NCBI GenBank assembly: GCA_009760855.2
Contig: WPIO01000138.1
Location: 744,001-808,000 of the forward strand
Reading direction: 5' to 3'
Source: Cristatella mucedo
Lineage: Eukaryota; Bryozoa; Phylactolaemata; Cristatellidae
DNA length: 64,000 nt
The first letter of the stretch is position 1. Each line of letters starts with the position of its first letter. The notes beneath the pieces were generated by a model. The model had not been told where the DNA came from, did no database searches, and worked only from the letters and a program-made list of their open reading frames with translations. A program made the position numbers and the translations under genes. Of this stretch, positions 11,823-24,796 are shown piece after piece.

Positions 11823-12887
11823 TGTACGGAGAGATTATTTCAGTAAGATACCTGCACACTCAATAAAGAGATATTTCGTTTTCTGTGGTTATCTGTTACT
11901 TATCTGCTACTCTTTTCACACGCATTCATGTTCTTTCTTTGCTTGGCTAATTACCAGTTGAGGCGAGGATGAGCGTGTGGCAAATGAAATGCATCCCATT
12001 AATAGCCGATAAATCAGGAATGACCGATTTTCTAAATTAAAGCTTCCCAGTTTAGGAAATTGTCCACCGTCCATTAATCTAAAACGTTCCATCAGCAAAA
12101 TCAGATAAACGTCTAAAAAGAATCACCTTATATTGTAACACATTTAATAGGAGAAACCACCAAAAAGATAAAGGTACAGCCGTGGGAAGCCGCAGACAGC
12201 CTGCAATTGTGCGAAGTCACTTCAGTCTTAAACTGGCAGCTGTTGCTATGATATAATGGTCGGAATTAAATAATGAGCCTGCCAACTTAATTTAGTTGTT
12301 GAGAGTACGAGCGTAGCTCACTGGTGCAAATCGACATGATTGAAAAATCCTAATTTTCTAACCAGTAAAAAGAAAAAAGGCAAGCTCCGAGAGCACACTA
12401 TCCTTAAAACAACAATCTCTGCCTAAACTTGCAGGAAAATACTAAAACCCACTGCCAGGCCGTGCAATATTGCTTTACGCTCTAAGTGCATTTCAAGTAG
12501 CTAGATAATCTGTAAACTGTTTTCTGTACTGTAAACATTTCTTTAAAAGCCTACTTTCCAATAGATCAAAAACTTACTGAAGACTACATGCACACAACTA
12601 GTGACTAGACAAGTAATACTTACATTCGCAAAAAAATAAAAGATCATCTTGCAAAAATCAGGCTGCTCAACTTACTATAGACAAAAAAATTTAAACTGAA
12701 TACCTACTAATTTGCCAGAGGTTACAGATAACGGCCACTTATGTCAGCACAATCTAAATAAAATTCAACAGAATATTTGAGTACAAACCAAACTTGATGG
12801 TGAACACCAGTAAGGAATTAGGGACGAGTTCCTATGACGGTTTTTCCTTTAAGTTGGAACACGCCGACCCTTAGAAGGCAACGTAAG

Positions 12888-13220
12888 CTTTCAACAAACC
12901 TGAGAACTTGGTTTTCCGGAGGGTGAACCGATACTTTAGATTTTAGTAGTGCACCTAGAAAGCCGACAACACCCACTTTGTTTCGGATGTAGCCAAATCT
13001 GATCGCGAGAAGTACCACTGAAAGCTTGAGTTCCATTGTTTATCAAATTAGTGATAATTGCAAGATGATATCAGCTTTAGCGATGTGACTTAAATTAAGC
13101 TGAAGTCGCCAGGTGTAGATATTGGAAGAATCTTCCTGAATTGCTAAGATCTGCAATTACCAAAAATATTACATGAAAGAGCTGTACCCTGGCATGACGT
13201 AGCAGAGTTGATCAGATGGG
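12888..13220 (-). pseudogene. Decayed secreted-peptide gene (signal and pro exons)
   Basis: A 60-nt stretch at 13161-13220 occupies the signal-exon position. It ends in a possible donor GTAATT, and its last codons read QLFHVIFL, matching LLFHAVLS of locus 1. The ATG is gone and a stop is present. The pro-exon counterpart is at about 12888-12951, giving an intron of about 209 bp, the family's usual length; its donor has become TTACGT. The overlapping 72-codon open frame (12818-13036) begins MELKLSVVLLAI, but it crosses these exon positions and is disrupted in the related 28.4-kb copy, so I take it as fortuitous. No convincing mature exon remains. Confidence 0.45.
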
Positions 13221-13649
13221 GAGGCCGAGTCAGACGGCTATAGAGTGGAGGATATCAGGCGTATCAGATAAAAGGGACCGAGTAGTTTGAGGATGGACGA
13301 GCCGTGGCTCGATAGACATAAACTGATTGGAATGCAAACTAGTTGCATTTGCACCAACGCGTTGGCTCTTTTGGGTTTCTGTCGATAAAGCAGTGAACAT
13401 CCTGAGGTTACCAAGTGAGGCACGGCACCATTAGCTGGGCTGTGCACTAGCGGCTATCAGTGAAACGCATGGAACGTGTCACACAGCTTCATACTGCGCG
13501 TGAGTGGTAACAATATGCAGTCATTAGCCAGAGCCATCGGATGATTTTGGCATGGGGAAGTCGAAATAGCAGAAATAAAGTCCTTACATGAAAACTAAAT
13601 CATACGAACTAATCGTCATAGCCCATGAACCTGCTGCTGCTTCCATGAA

Positions 13650-14083
13650 TGGAATGTAATGTAATGTATCTCCGTCAGTAAATCCACAAAGTCATAAAGA
13701 CCATGCGGATGTTATGAAGGAGAGTTTTTTTATAGCACACTTACAGCCTAAGCGGTTTTGGTTCGAATTCGGTAGCCAACAGACTTCGTCTCACGCAACA
13801 AAGAGAAAGTAGGAAGCATACCAGAGTCAGGAGAGCAGTTGAGTTAGTGAGTAGCATAGAAGTAGCAATTCAGGACCGCTGAAAAACATGTTCCATAGTC
13901 GGCAGTAGGAGAGTAGTTGTCGTTGCGTAAGAATTGTGGAAGCGAGTTCCACAGTCTAGGACCCGCAGAGTTAAAGCTTCTGTCGCCAACTGTCTTTAAG
14001 CAGAGGAAAGGAACAGCTAATTTATTGTCCACACAGGACCTGAGGGCGTGAACAGGCTGAAACTGATGCAGCAGTTCAGCTAG
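13650..14083 (-). mobile_element. Family B L2/CR1-like 3' fragment (minus)
   Basis: Begins at the left with the family B tail (AATGTAATGTAATG), then GTATCTCCGTCAGTAA, the family's 3' UTR. It continues into RT C-terminal codons on the minus strand (13844-14032: TVGDRSFNSAGPRLWNSLPQ). Orientation and truncation are typical of target-primed insertion. Confidence 0.85.
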
Positions 14084-14400
14084 GTAATGTAATGTAATGT
14101 AATGTGATGTATCTCCGTCAGTAACTCCACAAAGTCATAAAGACCACGTGGGCGTTACGCAGGAGAGTTTTGTATAGTGCACTCACAGCCTAAGGAGCCA
14201 AGCCGTGGCGGGTCTTGTGGGTCAGCGTAAGAACTTTGCTCTTTATCATTTGCTCAACCGTCAACCATCCTAGCTCTTTCAGCAGAGGTGACACGTGCTC
14301 AAACCACTGGGACTGTGAATCACGAGCAATGTGCCCGTCCATAAAAATTGACCGGTTTCCAACCACTATGGCGCATGCCACGAATTGCAGGGTAGTAATT
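14084..14400 (-). mobile_element. Second family B 3' fragment, with internal deletion
   Basis: Abuts the preceding copy in the same orientation and starts again with AATGTAATGTAATG repeats. After the 3' UTR it jumps directly to the codons for HKTRHGLAP, so several hundred bases of RT are missing. It ends near 14400, where the unit sequence resumes. Confidence 0.8.
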
Positions 14401-15859
14401 GAAGGTTTTCTTCAGTTGAACTGCAAATTGAAAAATATTACCAAGGTTTCACGGATTCAATTTCAATAGGCAATCGCCAACCGAGAAGTATAGATAGCAT
14501 GAGGTAATCCAATGACCTGCGTTTGATGGCAAGATAAAAAGCCTGGTTCGGGTCTCGCTTTTTAAAATAATCCCCACGAGAAATTTAGGATTAGTTTTTC
14601 TAGACATCATTTTCACCTCCGCTGGTGCTTTGATCCATTATTTACTTGCGATTCTACGAACTCCGTTAGCACCCTGGCCGTACCTGTCGCACTAAAATGG
14701 TCAAACAATGCTTGCATATCTGGTGACAATAAAGGCTCTTTGTCAGTTACATAGAAATTAAATGGGTAGCCAAAATGAAATGCACAACCTTATAGTGATT
14801 TGGCTAGCGTATTTTACTTTAGCCTAAGATAAAAGCTTGAGAAATTGTTCTTAACTTCCATTTGTCGATCTATCTTGTTTATTGTTTACCCTCCCTACTG
14901 ACAGATAGAAAAAGCGGAAATATAGGTCCGCTTAGACAAGTATACAACAGTAAAGTTGACTATTGAATTACTTCGCTCAATTTCGACTTCTAAAACTAGT
15001 AATTATATATTTAAGATATATGCAAGGAAGTACTTAGAGTTAGTATTATGGTATGCCCCCAGGTTATTGTATGAAGACCCTGGAAACTTCCTCAGACAGC
15101 TAGGACTCATTGAACTGCAAGAACTACAAAGGAGCACTAATTCTTTTTAAGACCTGTTCTCTCTAGCATAGGACTCTTTATCGTCCCACTCAGACCTACC
15201 TATTTTAACTAATTGAATTGATTTGACGTCGTTTACACAATTCTGTGCGTTTAGCTGTACTCCAAGGCATTTTCAGAGTGGCTGTCAAGGCTGATAACTC
15301 GTGCTCATGCCGGAAGATGCTGGGCGCGCTATAACCGTGAACTTTAAAAAGGCTTGCTGTGAATAATACCAGTAGATAAAGTAAGTAAAAATATAAATTG
15401 TCTTCTAAGGTTGATACCGTTGAAATGTTTTCGTGAAGCCCTTAGACCTTCGGTGCGTCAGAAACGGCATTTAAAACACGAAGTTGACATCTACCGACGA
15501 TTGGGGATTTCTCCTATGCCATTCAGGACCGTTATCCTGGGACCAACTTCTGCTAAATCGTACTAGTTCAGCTCAAACACGGTCATCTGAGAGCTTTTCT
15601 GGAAGCTCATTTTCAGCCTTGCAATAACAAGAAATGCACTGGCCGTGAATAGGGAGGTACTTAAGAAATTTTCGATGGATAATTGTGGCTGCTACCTACT
15701 TCTGATAGTCACCATTCCGTTAATGAGACTGAGAGGTGGTTAGCTTATGCTCTTGAAATATTACGCTGTCGAACTTTATGATAATACACGGTGACTACTG
15801 CGACAAGTAAACAAATTTAGAATCACGGGCATATGTTTGGGCACGGTAAATTGCTATTA

Positions 15860-16446
15860 GCGACCCTTGTGGAGTTCAGATCTCACCACTTCTCGCCACC
15901 TGTACAGGCTCCCAATCAAGAAACGCATCGACTTCAAGGCTATCACGAACTTCTAGGTCGCTTCGGTTTTTGGCTCTAGCATATCTTACTGATCTACTCC
16001 CCTATCAGTGGAAGCGTAGTACTAACTGATTTTAAGAATCTAACCATTAACCCATACCTCTTGGAAATCCTAAACCCTTTGGAAATAGTGCTTTTTGTTC
16101 GTATGCTCTCAAAGACTGAGACTCACTCTCAATCAGGGTAACGACATTTTTTTACCTGTCCAGATTTTAAAGGAAACTGCAAATGCATCTATTTATCGAA
16201 GAATGTAGAGGGTCCCTATACTTTGTCCTCGATGTGCTCGAGCAAGCTGACACTTTGCCAGCTGCCAGCAACCTTACTTGCATGCTGACATGTGGGTGTC
16301 ACCAATAGTAAGTTGTTCTCGTTTATAGAGAATTTTACCGCCAACCCTTCGATTGCGCTTTCTTTACAGGACATTTTCTTTACAGTCCGTGGAACAAAGA
16401 AACAATTCTCTGAACGCGCCCTTTTCACTATATTATTATTATTAGG
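15860..16446 (+). mobile_element. Old L2/CR1-like family A 3' fragment
   Basis: Equivalent of 10110-10735 in this unit. It contains the CACCACTTCTCGCCACCTG block (RT C-terminus) and ends in ATTATTATTATTAGG. Confidence 0.65.
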
Positions 16447-16804
16447 ATTTCCATTATTATCAATGAGCCGATACAGGGACCTGAATTTGGTGAGTGGCTA
16501 AAAACTGTATAATCAGCCGAATTTAGCTTTGATGCTAGATTTGTTTAAGCTTATGTCTCAAAAATTGACTGGGCGAAAGCAGCCTTTTTAGGTAGCTTCT
16601 TGTTAATTACAAATGGCCCAAGCTTATGGTTTCACAGACAACAAGTTACTATTTTATTTTTCTTGCTGATTGAACTAACTTATTACAAGCTTTATGAACT
16701 TGTCAAGGCAGTGAGAAACTCGTTTCTAATGACTACTACACAAACGTGGAGTATTTATCTTTCCAATGATCCTGCCTTAATTGGCGAACACGCCTTAGCC
16801 CCAA

Positions 16805-16925
16805 AATGTAATTTAATGTAATGTATCTCCGTCTGTAACTCCACAAAGTCATAAAGACCATGTGGGTGTTACGCGGGAGAGTTTTGTATAGCACACTCAC
16901 AGCCTAAGCGGCTTTCGGTACGCAT
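16805..16925 (-). mobile_element. Family B 3' terminus (~115 bp)
   Basis: Only the 3' UTR is present (GTATCTCCGTCTGTAACTCC through CAGCCTAAGCGGC), read on the minus strand, with the AATGTAATG tail at left. It interrupts the third unit relative to 11.04 kb. Confidence 0.85.
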
Positions 16926-17365
16926 GCGACAGCGAACACATTGCATCAGTACAACTAGAGACTGGTATCTAGTGACTCATAATTTGTGAACCTATGAGTG
17001 TTTACTGTGTAGGCTACTTGAGGATGTTATCACCAAAAATGTGGTAAGACTTGTTATTCAGCATCTGCAAAGGGCTTAAAAAGGCAGTCCGCTCTCTAAT
17101 GGTGCTCTATATATCTTATAAAATCGTATACAAACTGAGTCCGACAGCTGTGCTATTTTTAGCTGCTGAAAATGCTGAACCAGTGGTTTTGACTAATTCT
17201 TGGTGGCTGAAAATAGAAGACCTTCAGTAAATTACTGATGCAAGCTTGTTAACCAGTAAAATAAACCTAGTCATTTTCATTTGAATGCATGGCCAATATC
17301 TGAAGCTTGCAATGTTCTCCAAGGTCCTTCTTATTCGCATGGCAGTATGCAACCAGGCATAGAAA

Positions 17366-17937
17366 ATGGCTGCAAGGCTGGTCTTCAAGTCCCTGCGGTT
17401 TGAGCACGTGTCACCTTTGCTGGTGTAGCTAGGATGGTTGCCAGTTCAGCAACGGATACAGAGCAAAGTTCTTACGCTGACCCAAAAGGCCCGCCACGGC
17501 TTGGCTCCTTCATACCTAGCTGAACTGCTGCATCGGTTTCAGCCTGTTCGCGCCCTGAGGTCCTGTGTGGACAATAAATTAGCTGTCCAATTCCTCCGCT
17601 TAAAGACAGTTGGCGACAGAAGCTTTAGCTCTGCAGGTCCTAGACTGTGGAACTCGCTTCCACAATTCTTACGCAACGACATCCACTCTCCAACTGCCGA
17701 CTATGGCACATCTTTCTCAGCGGTCCTGAACTGCTACTTCTATGCTACTCACTACCTCAACTGCTCTCCTAACTCTGCTATGCTTCCCACTTTCTCTTTG
17801 TTGCGTGAGACGAAGTCTGTTGGCTACCGAATGCGTACCGAAATCCGCTTAGGCTGTGAGTTCGCTATACAAAACTCTCCTGCGTAACACCCACATGGTC
17901 TTTATGACTTTGCGGAATTACTGACGGAGATACATAG
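17366..17937 (+). mobile_element. Family B L2/CR1-like, 5'-truncated copy with target-site duplication
   Basis: Codes the C-terminal part of the RT polyprotein (149 open codons from 17438, including TVGDRSFSSAGPRLWNSLPQ), then the 3' UTR ending GGAGATAC. The unit sequence CATAGAA occurs on both sides, which fits a short target-site duplication. The frame is open but lacks all RT catalytic motifs, so the copy is dead on arrival. Confidence 0.85.
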
Positions 17938-18284
17938 AATTTAACTTGGGATTCCTGAAAACGGCATGGTTGTTAAATAAATATATATATATATGTATAT
18001 AATTTATTTGTAAAGTACCTTAAAATAATTTAATCTCTATTCAGGTTCATCGCATAGGTTTCGGGGCTCGAGCATACGAGGTTAGCTAGGCCTTGGTGAG
18101 GGCAATCACCTTAAACCACTTTACCGAACCAGCTCCGCAGTAGAAACAACGACCTACCTATGAAAGTGGATGTGTGCTAATGGATTTTTGTGGCAATACC
18201 TAGTAGCATACCACGGAGGGATAATTTTATTTTCTGTGTTTATCAATCGATCAATGTGTTTATCAATCACAGCATGCTCGAAAT

Positions 18285-19080
18285 TTAAGTGTCGTTTTCA
18301 ACATCAGCCTAAATTTTAAAAGAAACTTTTTGAAGACTGCTTTTACATATAACCATCACGTCCGATCCCTATCCAAGATTAGGAGCTGTCTTCCTCGGTG
18401 GCTTGCAAAAGATTTAACTAGCTCCTTACTTCTGTCTCAGCTCGATTATAGTAATTTCCTTTTTGCTGGGTTAACAAAATAAGCTGCTAGGCCACTGCAG
18501 CTGACCATGAATATGGCTCTAAGGCTAGCCTTCAAAACACACAGGTTTGAGCACGTGTCCACTTTGATAAAGGATCTAGGATGGATGCCGGTTGAGCACA
18601 GATACAGAGCCAAGTTCGTATGCTGACTCACAACGTCCGCCACGGCTTGGCTCCTTCGAAACCTAACTAAACTTCGCACCAGTTATAGCCTATTCGTGCT
18701 CTCTGGTCCAGTGTTAACAATAAATTAGCAATTACATTCCTATCATTAAAGACCACTGGCAACAAATGCTTTAGCTATGTATGTCCAACACCATGGAACT
18801 CGCTTCCACAATTTTTATGCAACGCAACTACACACCTGCTGCCGATTATGGCTCACACTTTTCAGCAGTCCTGAGCTGCTGTTTCCATGCTACTCACTAT
18901 CTTATCTGCTCTCCTGACTCTGCTATGCTTCCCGCTTTCTCTATGTTACGTGAGACAAAGTCTTCTGTCTACCGAGTACCTACTGAAAGCCGCTTAGGCC
19001 GTAGATGTACTATACTAAACTCTCCTGCGTAACACTGACGTAGTCTTTATGGCTTGGTGGAGTTACAGACAGAGATGCGT
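18285..19080 (+). mobile_element. Family B L2/CR1-like, 5'-truncated and decayed
   Basis: Starts within the RT thumb region (TCCGATCCCTATCCAAGATT corresponds to RSLSEIRS of the 63-kb copy) and ends in a 3' UTR remnant near 19078. Several stops and indels. More diverged than the 17.4-kb copy. Confidence 0.8.
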
Positions 19081-21744
19081 TTCATTGCCCAGTTACAGCT
19101 GGGCGGCCCTACCGTCTTCATCGAGTTGATATGGCTGTGCATAGTAAACCTGCTGATGGCAAAGTTTATTTAAAATTCAGCAATGCCGCAGGTCCGAATC
19201 CGATGGCTTCGATGTTCAAAAATTATCAGTTATAGCCCTCCCACAGTACATGCATAGGGTAGTGGTACGAGAGAATAACAATCCTATAGAAAATCCTAAA
19301 TCGAACTACGAGGAAAGAAAACTAGTAAGTGACAACCGTGAGCATAAGCATCATCTATATAGGGTTACAAAGTCTTGAGGGGCTCAGCTAAGGTTGCACG
19401 GCTGGCAATAAAGGCAAGCTCCAGCAGGACTCAAGCTTGCTGCAGCGTTCACGTTTATTTCTTGCATATTAAGATCGTAGCTGACTTTGATCTTAGCAAA
19501 ACTAGAAATATTCAGACTCGGCTCCCAAGACGTCAAAGTTTTGAGAGTGCTCACTTCATTGTGGCATGGGATAGTCAATTTATAATAATTCAAAAGTACG
19601 AATACCTTTAAGCCGTGACTTAAGAAAAGTTGCTTGTTACAGTAAGTTGGATATCAAGACCCGGTGAATGTCAGGGACATGCTTTCGTGAATTTGCATGT
19701 CCTCATTTGCCTTCTAAACGATGCACTCAAAAATTGTATTAGAAGATACCTGCAACTAAGGAACTTTTGCAGCAAAAGTCCAAAATCTATCGATTATTAG
19801 AGCGAATATTGGCATATTTGCATGCATCCTCGTACTAATAAACATATGGTGCTATGTTAATAGCAGCGACTGCAAAAGCAGACATAACTGCATTTTCCTG
19901 AATGTTCAGGAGTTTTGGCACACATATCTGGATGCTTCAAGTAAGTGTTCTGCCACTAAGCGTATGTTAACCTTAATGGCAATCGTCATTATGGTTGGGA
20001 TAACTTATGGTCAAATCCTGGATTCCCAGTGACCTTTCCGGTCTTGTCACAAGAACACTTTATGGGTGAACATGATGTACAGTAACTTGAGTAGTAGATG
20101 TGTTTTTATTCTGCATTTACTATTATCTTCGAACTAAAACCTAATTCGATCAAACGATCACATTTTACTGCTATTTATTGATATGACTGAGTAGTAGTGA
20201 CTTCGATTTTTTGTTCTGGGAGTATAAGAAGCTCAAGCCGCATCACTTTAACCCGAGTGGCGAGTCATGTTGCAGTTTATGCAAACTAGCAGGCAGGTTG
20301 CTAATTAAAGTGTTAATCCATTGCCCTTGCAAAATGCTCTGTAATAACATATGCAGGAGTACAGCTAATATAACGTTCAGGTAAGCCTATATGAAGTAGT
20401 CTTTTTCGAAGCTTAATGCATGATTGGAGTCACAAACTTAGTGCGAAAAGAAGAAAAAAGCAGTTTTCAATTAATTTTTCATCACGTTGTGGAGGTCAAC
20501 TGCAAAACATAAAGTGAATTTCCTTTATAATCAAATTGAATTTATTTCTAAGCACGTCCGATAGTTTTAAGCTCTAGTCGTACACCTCTTCGCCTGTTTT
20601 CGCAAGTGTTTCCACAAGTTAAATCTTTCTCACCATACCAAGAACGTTTGTAGATTTATTGACTAGCAGTTAAAACGAAGCTTAGTAGGAATCAAAACAA
20701 AGATGAGCAGCGAAGAGAAGCCAAACCTACGTGTCACACAATGTCCGGGTTAACATTAGGCTTCATGCTGAAAACTAGCTCCTTAAAGATCTTGTGAAGT
20801 GATTATACTTTTAGGCAGTTTTAAATGACTCTTGAAATTCCAAAAGTTCCAGCATGGTCCTGCTTCGATACAGTGATGAAGATCGGGTTTTACAAACGTT
20901 GATGACTCTTTCGAATACCTAAATTGATTTGCCAAAGAAAGAATATCAGGGATCGGATGTTAGACTGGGTGGTCTTGCATGTTGAAGGGACTCATAGAGC
21001 TCGTAGTGCATGTAGCCACTATATTACTGCAGGTCACACATACAGCAAAGTAAATTTGGCAGGTAATTATTGAGAAAAAATAAAAAATCTGTCACAAACC
21101 CGTCACATGAAAAAATCTGTCGATGATAAAAATCGTGGCAAGGCGTCAATATGAACTAAAAAAATCTTTAAATATGGCCGAGCTGGAATAAAACAGCTTA
21201 CGTTAGACCAAATCACTAAAGCAAAACCTTCACGTAGTTTGTGCGGTATTATCAATTAAAATCCTTGCAAACTATTTTAAATAAATCGAATTATAGCTTA
21301 ATTTTGAGGTTGGGTGTATATGAATTCATCTCACTAATTAAAGAGCTTTGAGAGCTACCCGTAACTTGTAGCCTTTGCTAATTCATTATATACCGTCTCC
21401 TAAGAGCCCATATGTGCTAATGTAAACAATTAACAACCAAAGAGTCTTGCCTCGTGTTAAGCACTTTGCTCAAACTTAGTAAGTGAAAGCGATTTCCGTG
21501 AAGGGCACGTGATAATTGTGTTACTGCTGCGGTTTTTCGTCAATTGATTTTCTTAGGAATCTAATTCTATTACTAATCTATATCTAATTACTTCCTCGCA
21601 GTCGGGTCAGGAGACTACTGTTAGCTATCTCAGTAGTACCCAAATTTGCTAAGGCTTTGACTGGGCTATAGAAAACACCTGTGCCTAAAATCCAGTTAGT
21701 CAGTGTAGCTTAGTGGAGATTCATAAGGAGATGCGTTCTGAAAT
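19081..21744. other. No recognised feature
   Basis: AT-rich sequence with only short unconserved frames. The overlapping frames at 19375-19611 (+) and 19384-19593 (-) carry no motif. No transposon similarity was recognised. Confidence 0.4.
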
Positions 21745-22349
21745 ACGGAAACTAAGCAAGATCGAACATTCCATTGTCTAATTTTGATTTCCCTTGTTAT
21801 TATAATTCATCAGACACTGATATTTCTTACATGAGCAGTGAGGTTCCTTAAAAGGTTAGATAACCTGAATCGTCTTTAATTATTTAGTGAGAAGGCTTGC
21901 TTTAACTATATCTCCTACTAACTATGTAAGCAATTGAATGCTCAAATTGCAAGCAAAGCAAAATTATCTGATTTTGATTAAACGGAAAATCAAGTGCTCA
22001 TTCCTAACATAGCAACATCCAGTAGATGTATCGGCACATCATGCCGTGATTGGCATGATATATCTTTGCCATAACTGTGTTTAATTTATTTCATAGCGAT
22101 TAATACGTTCAATGATTTCCTTCTGTTTTTGAGACGAGTGTGTGCTTACACTATTTAAAAAGTCTGTAGCTGTTCTTATAACTAAGCACAAGATTTATCT
22201 AGTGATCATTGATGTGATGCACGTTCCAGTTCGAAAAAAAATCGGATCGTAACTTTTAAATGAAATGTATTTTCAACAATTCTGCAAGCACAGATTATTC
22301 TTCGTGGTCTAGAGCTGTTTAGTCTTAATTCTTATTACTATTCTAAGAG

Positions 22350-22621
22350 TTAACCTTCAGTAAAGAGTTTCGGCACGTTTTTTATAACTGGACCAGCCTT
22401 GGTGGCCAAATTTTTTAACTTGGCATACAGATCCCTCTTAGGTCGGGCGTATTCTAAAATGATAAGATAGGAAATGGTTGCAATTTTAATTAATATCTTG
22501 CGATGAAAAGTTTGAATGCAGGTATAGTCGGAATCGTTTCGCTGTCCCTAAACGTACCTTTGAAATTTTCTTTCATTTCTGCTAGTAACTCAATGGCTGT
22601 GTCATGATTATCAACAAAATT
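22350..22621 (-). pseudogene. Secreted-peptide gene lacking its signal exon (locus 2)
   Basis: Pro exon 22558-22621 (64 nt, as in locus 1) and mature exon 22350-22453 (104 nt, identical length). The pro exon is open (motif IELLAEMKENF) and its donor GTACGT is kept, but its acceptor AG is now AC. The mature exon has its acceptor ATTTTAG and codes EYARPKR, then 27 residues with five Lys spaced as on an amphipathic helix (motif AKLKNLATKAG), ending in Gly before TAA, a possible amidation donor. The signal exon and promoter were removed by a deletion of about 540 bp. With no signal peptide, no promoter and a lost acceptor, it is unlikely to be expressed as such. The mature segment differs almost completely from locus 1, whereas the pro segment is about three-quarters alike. 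Confidence 0.75.
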
Positions 22622-22837
22622 GTGAAAATGAGCGAAACCAGAATTAGCTTTGTTTCTCGGTTCCTATTAGTCAACATTGGAATATAAATGCAAGAGCTGT
22701 TTCAGAATCTTACCACTTCCATGCAACTTTAGATTAGGATTTCGCTTTATTAATCACCAAGAACAGTAACCACGCTTACCAAGCAGAGCAATCAGGATCT
22801 ACTATGCCACTTGCTAGTTCGGCTTCAATATCCACAT

Positions 22838-22848
22838 CGGTCTCTCTC

Positions 22849-22903
<55 letters not shown>

Positions 22904-22918
22904 CCTCTCTCTCTCTAA
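22838..22918. repeat. (TC)n microsatellite, expanded
   Basis: About 40 CT units with a TCTACCCTCTC break near the end. A short form is at 1626 and an inverted form at 27775. The open frame across it (poly Ser-Leu) is an artefact. Confidence 0.95.
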
Positions 22919-24796
22919 TATCAGGTTTTAATCAATTAGCACACTCCTGCCCATTGGCTGCTAGAAACCTTTCACACTCAAAACGTAAAATCATAGGATA
23001 ATAGCAGACGAGCTAATTTTCACAGTATTGTAAGTATGGTGCAATGTTGCTGGAGCTGGCGAAAAGCACCTATTCAGTAAAAGTTTAAATAGCTTAGAAA
23101 AATGCAGGCGGTGGCAATGAAAACGCCTCCGAAATAGTTGACAGATTCGTCACACTCAGTAGGTGGGCAGGCGGAGGTTAGTGTGAAAGCGCCAGCAGAA
23201 AGAAGAACACAAGCCTGGACTGCAAACAGAGCATGCTTGAGAGTTCAAGGTTTGTGGCTGATGATAGCTACGCCATAGAGTCGTAAACAAGCAGCTAAAA
23301 GTGAAAGGCATGCCACTTTTCATACGACTACGCCCTGCTGAATAGCCGCACGTTTTCTACGAGTTTCAGCACTATGCTGGTAAGCTATTGCCATTTCATG
23401 ATTTCGATATTTGGCCATGCAAAGCATTTCAAAGCGTAGACATCGACCATGTGCTTTGAAGAGACCTTGTCCACTGCTCACGCTGCCTCTGCCTGAGTGA
23501 GAGAATGCTGCCTCAAGCAATTGATCTACTTTTTCCAGCGACGCCAGTGCTTAATAACACACCTTACCTAGTCCTCCATAGTTCGGTAACGGCTTTGAAG
23601 AATAAATTACAACCGTCGGAAACTATTCATGGGTGCCAGAAAGTGAGCTACTGCTATTTGCGACTGCACCACGTTGTCCGAGACGTGACTAGTGGGACTA
23701 CACTTAGCATTTTAGAAGCGAAAATACATTTGACGTTGGTTTTGATGTCATAGAAATACCAATTACCATTTTCAACAATGCAGGGAGTGTTTACAAACAT
23801 TTTTTGAATTACTGTCATATGGGCTCTCAGGTTATTTTGTTGTAACTTTAAACAGCCTTTAATGCTATTGATCAATAAGCTGTTATGGAGAACATGCTGT
23901 GACGGTAGGGCCCCTCTAGCATGACAAATTAAAGGCATTGAATTGTATCTCAGAAGCTCTGATTGGCCAAGTGGTATTGTAGCTTTGAAAAACAGTAAAG
24001 ACAAATGCAGTCGATGACCGAGGCTATGTGCTCGACCCTATGGCACGTCTAAAGAATGTAAATCAACGCTTGATACTTTCTGCTTAAACAACTAATGAAT
24101 AATGTTAAGTACGTTAAAGTAATTTCATCAAAATGGCAAAATTAAACCGAGAAGTGGTAATAGTTATAGGAACTACGAGGACCTTCATTCGGTGCCACTA
24201 ATTCTAAAATACACACTGTCTCTCGATTTTAGATATAATCACTGAGTAATAATTTAGATTGATTTTTCTCGACATTATTTAACCACATGCTCTTGCTTTG
24301 ATATGTCATCGGATTCTACTTTAACGAACTCACTTAGAACACTGGCGCTATATGCTGCACTGTAGTGGTGAACAATGCATCGGTATTGAGTGACGGTAGA
24401 AGCTACCTGTTGGTTAAGATCAGAGAAAGGAATACCAAAACCTAGAATAAATAGCCTTTTAAATTGACCCGGCTAGCAAATCTTTCCTGGGTGTAAGTAC
24501 ACCAGTTAAAAGCGTTACTCTAATAACTTTTTAATAGGCAATCGCATCTCCAGGTTTTAGCCCGCACACTACTTGAGAATAAATTGTAGCTATTTGTGTC
24601 TGCTTAGAAAAGAATACAAAACTAAGTCTATTGCTGTATTTAATTACTCTGTATCAGCTTGGGAAGTAAAAGATGATCTATTTAAGGAGGTGCAATGAGA
24701 TGCTATGCTCAAATGGTTATACTACTCATCTAGTTGTGTCTTTGGGGGAAGTGGTCACTTCTGCAGCCTGCTAGTTGTTGTCGAACAGCAATAACT

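Larger units (their letters stand above)
9061..12880. repeat. Second ~5.8-kb repeat unit
   Basis: Aligns with 14800-17330 and 55890-58600 through the landmarks GGCTAGCGTATTTA (9054), ACCTACCTATTC (9460), TCATGCCTGAAGATGCTGGG (9568) and the L2 fragment at 10.1 kb. No complete gene was found. Small open frames (for example 11719-11961 and 11916-12098) are not conserved in the sister units. Confidence 0.65.
14401..17330. repeat. Third repeat unit
   Basis: Unit landmarks recur at 14810 (GGCTAGCGTATTTTA), 15190, 15305 (TCATGCCGGAAGATGCTGGG) and 17040. No gene-like frame is conserved with the other units. Confidence 0.6.

Noticed and set aside
12818-13036. 72-codon minus frame beginning MELKLSVVLLAI, signal-like
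   Set aside because: It is not preserved in the aligned 28.4-kb and 7.2-kb copies and crosses the positions of decayed family exons.
22804-23001. 65-codon plus frame rich in Ser-Leu
   Set aside because: Translation of the (TC)n tract.
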